DNA of 28,102 nt, taken from CAZYTO01 sp964650405 (GTDB taxonomy: Bacteria > Acidobacteriota > Thermoanaerobaculia > Gp7-AA8). Positions 23,840-28,102 of this stretch are shown here, piece after piece. A program made the translations under genes and the position numbers. Numbering within the stretch: the stretch's first letter is position 1; each line of letters opens with the position of its first letter. The notes below the pieces were generated by a model. The model had not been told where the DNA came from, searched no databases, and saw only the letters and a list, made by a program, of their open reading frames with translations. The stretch spans positions 1 through 28,102 of the forward strand of contig CAZYTO010000033.1 in the NCBI GenBank assembly GCA_964650405.1. Direction: 5' to 3'.

Positions 23840-24526
23840 TCAGCGCAGCGATGCGACGATGTCCGCGGCCGCGGCGCGCGGATCGCGCGCATCGGTGATC
23901 GGACGGCCGACCACGATGTAATCCGCGCCCGCCGCAATCGCCGCGGCGGGCGTCTTCGTTCTCCGCTGATCGCCTGCGTCGCTTCCCTCGGGGCGGATGC
24001 CGGGCACGACGAGCGTCAACCCCGGGCCGCAGGCGCCGCGGATGGCTTCGATCTCCTGCGGTGACGTGACCACGCCGCGCAGCCCTGATCGCTGGGCGAG
24101 CTGCGCCAGCCGGACGGCATTTTCGACCGTCGTGCCGGGAAAACCGACGGCCTGCACCTCCACCTCGTCGAAGCTGGTGAGGATCGTCACGCCGAGAAGC
24201 AGCGGATGCGCCGGCGCCTCGGCGGCGCACGCCTCCAGCATGGCCGGGCCGCCGGAGGCGTGGACGGTCACCATCTCCACGCCGAGGGCTACCGCCTCGG
24301 CCACGGCGTGCTTCGCGGTGTTCGGAATGTCGTGAATCTTCAGATCGAGGAAGATCCTCTCGCCTCGCGCCACCAGCTCGCGCACGAGGGAGGGTCCGTT
24401 GGCGACGAAGGCCTGCAGGCCGATCTTCAGCACGCCGGCCGTGTCGTGGAGGGCGTCGGCCAGCCGGAGGATCTCGTCGCGCGACGAGCGGTCGATGGCG
24501 ACGATCAGACGGTCGCGGCTTTGCAT
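23840..24526 (-). CDS. pyrF: Orotidine 5'-phosphate decarboxylase
   Basis: The 228-aa TIM-barrel enzyme has the class-defining FLDLKIHDIPNT at residues 59-70, with the catalytic D61, K63 and D66. The phosphate-binding VVPGIRP and YIVVGRPI segments lie near the C-terminus. It converts OMP to UMP, the last step of pyrimidine synthesis. The start is set at ATG 24524-24526, which places IVAID at the usual position; the frame stays open upstream to 24577 but that part reads through a repeat. There is no ribosome-binding site of note. The gene is divergent from polX and has no other pyr gene beside it. Confidence 0.95.
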   Translation of the reverse strand: MQSRDRLIVAIDRSSRDEILRLADALHDTAGVLKIGLQAFVANGPSLVRELVARGERIFLDLKIHDIPNTAKHAVAEAVALGVEMVTVHASGGPAMLEACAAEAPAHPLLLGVTILTSFDEVEVQAVGFPGTTVENAVRLAQLAQRSGLRGVVTSPQEIEAIRGACGPGLTLVVPGIRPEGSDAGDQRRTKTPAAAIAAGADYIVVGRPITDARDPRAAAADIVASLR

Positions 24527-24540
24527 GTTATGAATGATAG

Positions 24541-24607
24541 GCGAGGTGGAGACGGCGAGACGCGAGATGGGAGTCATTCCCCGCTCGCCGCTCGCCTTCC
24601 CCGCTCA
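24541..24607. repeat. 7-nt-periodic opposed words between divergent pyrF and polX
   Basis: GGCGAGA-like 7-mers (24541-24571) are followed by CCCCGCT/CGCCGCT 7-mers of the opposite sense (24579-24607). The 18-mer at 24579-24596 recurs exactly at 26321-26338, beyond the other end of polX. The element sits in the shared promoter space. Confidence 0.8.
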
Positions 24608-24618
24608 CCGTGAACTGC

Positions 24619-26310
24619 ATGGACAAATTCACAGTCGCCGCCACTCTCAAGGAAATCGCCCGCTACATCGAGCTCACCGATCCTGCCCCCTTCCGTGCCC
24701 GCGCCTTCGAAAAGGCCGCACGCGCCGTCGAGGGCATCGAAGGTCCGTTCGATGCGTCACGCCTCGCCGGCGTCCCCGGCATCGGCAAGGGAACCGCCGC
24801 CGTCATCGAGGAGCTCCTGCAGACCGGCACGTCCCCGTACCTCGAGGAGCTGCGCGGCAAGTACCCGCCTGACATCTTCGAGCTCCTGCGCGTGCCCAAG
24901 CTCGGCCTGCGCAAGATCGGGCAGCTCTGCGAAGAGCTGGGGATCGGAGGGCTCGACGAGCTGGAAGAGGCGGCCAAGGCAGGCAAGGTCGCCGCGCTGA
25001 AAGGCTTGGGCGAGAAGACGCAGCAGCTCATCCTCGAGGGCATCGCCTTCGCGCGGACGCGCGAGTCGCGCTTCCTCCTGCCGGTCGGCCTGGAGGTCGG
25101 GGAGATGATCCGGGAGCGGCTGGCGGAGATCGCCGCCGTGGAGGACGGCGAGGTGACCGGCAGCGTGCGCCGGCGCCTGGAAATCATCCGCAACGTCAAC
25201 ATCGCCGTCTCCACGAAGGCGACGGCCCAGGTCATCGCGGCCATCCGCGAGCGCGGCATCGTGGCCGACCTCGAAGAAGTCGACGAGCACACGCTTCGCG
25301 GCCGGGCACGGAACGAGATCGACGTCATCTTCCACTTTGCGCCGCCGGGTGCGTTCGGCGCGATGCTCCTGGCCACGACGGGAAGTGCAGAGTTCCTCCA
25401 GGCCTGGCCGGCGAAGAGCATTCCCCTTGCGCCGACGGAGGAGGAAGTCTTCCAGAAGGCCGGCGTGGTCTACGTCGCGCCGGAGCGCCGCGAAGACGGC
25501 GACGACCTGAAGCTGAAGAAGCCGCGGCCGCTCGTCGAGCTGGCCGCGCTGCGGGGCACGTTCCACGTCCACTCGACCTACAGCGACGGCCGCAACACGG
25601 TGGCGGAAATGCTCAACGCGGCGCGGGAGCGCGGCTTTGACTACCTCGGCCTTTCCGATCACTCCAAGGCCGCAGCCTACGCCGGGGGCCTGTCCGAGGA
25701 GCGGATACAACTGCAGAAGGCGGAGGTCGACAAGCTGAAGCCGTCGGTCGCCCCGATGCGCGTCTTCCGCGGAACGGAGGCCGACATCCTCGCGGACGGC
25801 TCCATCGACTACGGCCCGAAGACGCTGCGCCAGCTCGACTTCGTCGTGGCCTCCGTGCACTCCCGCTTTTCGATGACGAAGGACGAGATGACGGAGCGCA
25901 TGCTCCGCGCCCTCGACGACCCGCACGTCACGTTCCTCGGCCACATGACCGGCCGCAAGCTCCTGAACCGCGAGGGCTACACGTTCGACTACGACCGCAT
26001 CTTCGAGCGTGCCGGCCAGCGCGGCGTGATCATCGAGATCAACGGCAACCCCAACCGCCTCGACATCGACTGGCGCCTCGTCCGCCGCGCCCTCGACCGC
26101 GGCGTGCGCTTCAGCATCCACCCCGACGCCCACTCCATCCGCGAGTACAACGCCCTCGTTAACGGCACCTGGGTAGCCCGCAAAGCCGGCCTCTCGGCGA
26201 AGGAGATCTTCAACACCCAAGACGCGGACGCCGTCTCCGAGTATCTGGCGGCGCGGAGGCGTAGGGCGGCCGATGAGGGTCAGAAGGCAGAGGGCAAAGG
26301 GCAGAAGTAA
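24619..26310 (+). CDS. polX: PolX-type DNA polymerase/PHP protein with altered polymerase site
   Basis: The 563-aa protein has the full bacterial PolX layout: helix-hairpin-helix repeats (VPGIGKGTAAVIEELLQTG, then LKGLGEKTQQLILEGI), a nucleotidyltransferase palm (about 150-300) and a C-terminal PHP domain (about 312-550). The PHP metal ligands look complete (HVHSTYSDG, LSDHSK, ASVHSRF, EINGNP, HPDAHS), so a 3'-5' exonuclease or AP-endonuclease activity is expected. In the palm the GSVRRR motif is followed by NVN at residues 192-194 where active enzymes have D-x-D; only the third aspartate (EIDVIF) remains, so DNA synthesis is probably lost. ATG 24619 was chosen over GTG 24610. The last ~10 residues are encoded by a 7-nt repeat. 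Confidence 0.9.
   Translation: MDKFTVAATLKEIARYIELTDPAPFRARAFEKAARAVEGIEGPFDASRLAGVPGIGKGTAAVIEELLQTGTSPYLEELRGKYPPDIFELLRVPKLGLRKIGQLCEELGIGGLDELEEAAKAGKVAALKGLGEKTQQLILEGIAFARTRESRFLLPVGLEVGEMIRERLAEIAAVEDGEVTGSVRRRLEIIRNVNIAVSTKATAQVIAAIRERGIVADLEEVDEHTLRGRARNEIDVIFHFAPPGAFGAMLLATTGSAEFLQAWPAKSIPLAPTEEEVFQKAGVVYVAPERREDGDDLKLKKPRPLVELAALRGTFHVHSTYSDGRNTVAEMLNAARERGFDYLGLSDHSKAAAYAGGLSEERIQLQKAEVDKLKPSVAPMRVFRGTEADILADGSIDYGPKTLRQLDFVVASVHSRFSMTKDEMTERMLRALDDPHVTFLGHMTGRKLLNREGYTFDYDRIFERAGQRGVIIEINGNPNRLDIDWRLVRRALDRGVRFSIHPDAHSIREYNALVNGTWVARKAGLSAKEIFNTQDADAVSEYLAARRRRAADEGQKAEGKGQK
26275..26310. repeat. 7-nt tandem words (GAGGGCA type) forming the polX 3' end
   Basis: AGGGTCA, GAAGGCA, GAGGGCA, AAGGGCA and GAAGTAA follow each other with a 7-nt period and supply the last codons and the stop of polX. 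The resulting tail (EGQKAEGKGQK) is unlike the rest of the protein. Confidence 0.75.
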
Positions 26311-26320
26311 GTGGCGCGAT

Positions 26321-26338
26321 CCCCGCTCGCCGCTCGCC
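26321..26338. repeat. Second copy of the CCCCGCTCGCCGCTCGCC word
   Basis: It is an exact 18-nt match to 24579-24596. The two copies lie on either side of polX in the same orientation. Confidence 0.85.
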
Positions 26339-26367
26339 CGTCTCCCGCTCGCCGTCCAGAAAAGGGT

Positions 26368-26401
26368 GAGGCGCCGCGAGAGGGTGAGTTCGCGGCGCCT
26401 C
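26368..26401. terminator. 12-bp perfect hairpin between convergent polX and secretin-N gene
   Basis: GAGGCGCCGCGA (26368-26379) and TCGCGGCGCCTC (26390-26401) pair perfectly around 10 nt. On the minus strand it is followed by ACCCTTTTC, a short U-run, so it best fits termination of the sigma/anti-sigma/secretin-N operon. It may also stop polX readthrough. Confidence 0.75.
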
Positions 26402-26424
26402 GGTGAGTAGGAGGATTCCGCCCT

Positions 26425-27108
26425 TCAGCGGCGGGCGGTGATGACGATCATCAGCGCGCGCTGGCTTTGGGCCGTCTTCGACACGCCGACGATGTACATC
26501 TGGCCGATACGCAGGTTGAGTGTGGTCTTGTACAACTGCGTGAGCTGGTCTTTCTGCAGACGGGAGAGATGGAGCTCGCTGACCTTGACCGAGTCGCTGG
26601 CCGCGTCGTACTCGCCGAACTTGAAGTCGGCGCGGTAGCTCGGGGAGAGGTCGACCACTTCGGCGTCCCCTTCCTTCCCTTCGACGTTGGCCTCGCCAGC
26701 GCTTTCGTAGTTGTTGAAGCGGAGCAGGGTCAGGTTGGCAGCGACGTCTTCGAGGTCGTGCGGAACGCGGCCGTTCCCTTCCACCCGGCCCGCGGTGACG
26801 AGGCGGATGGAGAGCTTGATCGGAGAAGCGGCGGGCTGGGCGTCGAAGTCGGCCAGGGCCTTGGCGATGTTCTTCAGGTTCTCAGGACGGTCGGTGACCA
26901 CCAGCGAGTTCGTGGCCGGCTGGACGGACCACGAGCCTTCGCTGCTGAGGAGGTTCTTGATCGCGGCCGCGGCCTTGTCGGCCTCTTTGGCCTTGAAGGT
27001 GAACGACCGGACCGTCAGCGCGCCGCGGTCCGCCACCGGCTCCGCCAGGAGCGTGCCCGCTGCGAAGAGCAGCGCGACGAAGATCAGGGTGATACGTTTC
27101 AGGTTCAT
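26425..27108 (-). CDS. Exported protein with secretin N-domain (NolW-like)
   Basis: The 227-aa protein starts at ATG 27106-27108, overlapping the anti-sigma stop as ATGA. A signal peptide (MNLKRITLIFVALLFAAGTLLA) leads to a domain at about residues 31-90 with the pattern VRSFTFKAKEADKAAAAIKNLL...NSLVVTDRPENLKNIAKALADFD. This is the fold of the short N-domains of secretins and related periplasmic proteins. The remaining part (about 97-227) is beta-rich and ends with GQMYIVGVSKT...RALMIVITAR, similar in rhythm to the start of a secretin beta-domain but far too short to build a pore. A periplasmic or outer-membrane accessory protein controlled by the upstream sigma factor is the best reading (inference). 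Confidence 0.75.
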   Translation of the reverse strand: MNLKRITLIFVALLFAAGTLLAEPVADRGALTVRSFTFKAKEADKAAAAIKNLLSSEGSWSVQPATNSLVVTDRPENLKNIAKALADFDAQPAASPIKLSIRLVTAGRVEGNGRVPHDLEDVAANLTLLRFNNYESAGEANVEGKEGDAEVVDLSPSYRADFKFGEYDAASDSVKVSELHLSRLQKDQLTQLYKTTLNLRIGQMYIVGVSKTAQSQRALMIVITARR

Positions 27109-27623
27109 AAATCCGCCGGAAGCTTGTCGTCGAAGATCATCACTACGTTGGCACCGTCGCTCGGAACTTCGACGATCGTTGCGTTCTTCGATTGATACGT
27201 CTCGATGACCGGTTTCGTCGCGAGCGCGTGGGCCGCGGGCTTCAGGGCCGCGGTAGTCGCCGCCGCGTGCGCCATCGGCGTAGCTGGGCCGAGGTGCTCC
27301 ATGTGCCAGGCCACGACCGAACCGGTCACGCCGGCGGCCATGGCGGCGGCGATGGCCAGCCGTCGCGGCCAGGAGAGGGCCCGGCGTCCTTCCAGCGACG
27401 TCTCCGCCTCGCGGAGGCGGATCTGGGCCATGACGTCGGCGGCGAACGCATCCACGCCGCCCTGCGGAACCATCTCCTCGCCGCCGAGGAGGCGGAAGAA
27501 GTTGTCGGGGTCGACCGTCACGGCATGGTCGAGGCAGGCATCGCACGCGCGCAGGTGCGCGAGGAGCTCCGGATCGCTCTCGTCCGGCCGCAGGTTCGCT
27601 CGGAACGTCTGGCAGTTGATCAT
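27105..27623 (-). CDS. Zinc-finger anti-sigma factor
   Basis: The 172-aa protein has the anti-sigma zinc-finger motif H-x3-C-x2-C as H23, C27, C30 (LLAHLRACDACLDH), with C4 as the probable fourth ligand. A single membrane helix (about 88-107, AIAAAMAAGVTGSVVAW) separates the cytoplasmic finger from a periplasmic Ala-rich part ending in VVMIFDDKLPADL. It would hold the upstream ECF sigma factor inactive until an envelope signal arrives. It overlaps both neighbours by 4 nt (ATGA), giving tight coupling sigma to anti-sigma to secretin-N protein. The helix and the finger are what identify it; overall similarity cannot be judged. Confidence 0.85.
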   Translation of the reverse strand: MINCQTFRANLRPDESDPELLAHLRACDACLDHAVTVDPDNFFRLLGGEEMVPQGGVDAFAADVMAQIRLREAETSLEGRRALSWPRRLAIAAAMAAGVTGSVVAWHMEHLGPATPMAHAAATTAALKPAAHALATKPVIETYQSKNATIVEVPSDGANVVMIFDDKLPADL

Positions 27624-28102
27624 TGCTGCTCTTTCGGCTCCCACAGGCGGGAGTACTCGGGGAAACGCTTCTTCAGTTGCTGCTGCATCAGCTTCCGCGC
27701 GTTGAACAGGTGATTGCGCACCGTCGACTCGCGGCAACCGAGGATCCGGGCGATCTCCGACGAGGGCAGATCGTCCATCTGGTTCATCACAAAAATCGTC
27801 TTCTGCTTCGGAGAAAGGACGGAGGATACCGCATTGAATACGCCCTCCACTTCCTTCCGTTGGATGATCACGCCCTGTTCCGCGTCGGCCGAGGTCTTGA
27901 CCAGGCGCAGGTTCGAATTCACGGCGTTCTCACGCGACTGCTTGTTGCGCATGAAGTCGATGGCCACGTTCGTCACCATCCGGTACAACCAGGTGTCGAA
28001 CGCGTAGGTCGGGTCGTACTTCTCCAGGTTCTCCCACAGCTTGATGAACACGAGCTGGGAGATGTCCTTGGCGTCCTCGGCGTTCCCGATGATCCGGTAG
28101 CA
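27620..28102 (-). CDS. ECF RNA polymerase sigma factor (5' end outside window)
   Basis: 160 residues are visible and the frame is open to the window edge. Region 2 reads CYRIIGNAEDAKDISQLVFIKLWENLEKYDPTYAFDTWLYRMVTNVAIDFMRNK, a typical sigma-70 region 2 of the ECF group. Region 4 is LSPKQKTIFVMNQMDDLPSSEIARILGCRESTVRNHLFNARKLMQQQL, with the DNA-binding helix-turn-helix. It directs RNA polymerase to a specific promoter set, probably including its own operon. Its stop overlaps the anti-sigma start (ATGA), the usual arrangement for co-controlled pairs. The sequence begins inside region 2, so about 30-40 N-terminal residues are missing. Confidence 0.93.
   Translation of the reverse strand, partial: CYRIIGNAEDAKDISQLVFIKLWENLEKYDPTYAFDTWLYRMVTNVAIDFMRNKQSRENAVNSNLRLVKTSADAEQGVIIQRKEVEGVFNAVSSVLSPKQKTIFVMNQMDDLPSSEIARILGCRESTVRNHLFNARKLMQQQLKKRFPEYSRLWEPKEQQ

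Noticed and set aside
24757..26220. Minus-strand frame of 487 codons opposite polX
   Set aside because: It is shadow sequence; the helix-hairpin-helix and PHP motifs are on the + strand.

Overview
The window is a GC-rich (mid-60s % by eye) bacterial chromosome segment containing one 10-base N gap. It suggests a free-living Gram-negative bacterium. Signal-peptide and lipobox proteins, an MsbA-type exporter, GlnRS, PolX, and DUF885 and DUF3142 proteins fit Acidobacteriota or a neighbouring deep phylum. That assignment is inference. No rRNA, intact tRNA, CRISPR array, transposase or phage gene was seen.

Layout. 1-1330: the end of a DUF4262 protein (+), then a DUF2306 membrane protein and an orphan DUF433 protein (both -). 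1424-8425: a minus-strand block of exported proteins, namely a small lipoprotein coupled to a His/Gly-repeat secreted protein, a 747-aa exported protein overlapping a DUF3142 lipoprotein, and a DUF885 metallopeptidase-like protein. 8480-10086: an accessory-looking stretch with an unknown ORF whose 3' end runs into a 20/21-bp tandem array, followed by a 623-bp gene-free region holding a tRNA-like half and a likely small RNA with its own promoter and terminator. 10087-13454 (+): quinone oxidoreductase, secreted histidine phosphatase and glnS. 13648-15275 (-): a FabH-like synthase and a four-helix membrane protein. 15388-17033 (+): purM-purN. 17173-18720 (-): D,D-carboxypeptidase and a 96-aa unknown protein. 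18960-20789 (+): ABC exporter. 20867-21451 (-): HNH endonuclease. 21684-21880: the start of a polyprenyl synthetase, cut by the N gap. 22186-26310: LVIVD-type propeller protein (+), pyrF (-), polX (+). 26425-28102 (-): a translationally coupled ECF sigma factor, zinc-finger anti-sigma factor and secretin-N-domain protein, with the sigma gene cut by the window edge.

Much of this is housekeeping: purine (purM, purN) and pyrimidine (pyrF) synthesis, glutaminyl-tRNA charging, fatty-acid initiation and peptidoglycan trimming. The unusual part is between genes. Many spacers carry short tandem arrays with a 7-nt period, often arranged as inverted repeats able to form long hairpins, with a different 7-mer at most loci. 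Other points for follow-up are a PolX whose first two polymerase aspartates are both asparagine, the orphan small-RNA locus at about 9880-10034, and the GATC-dense alternating 21/20-bp array at 8528-8760.
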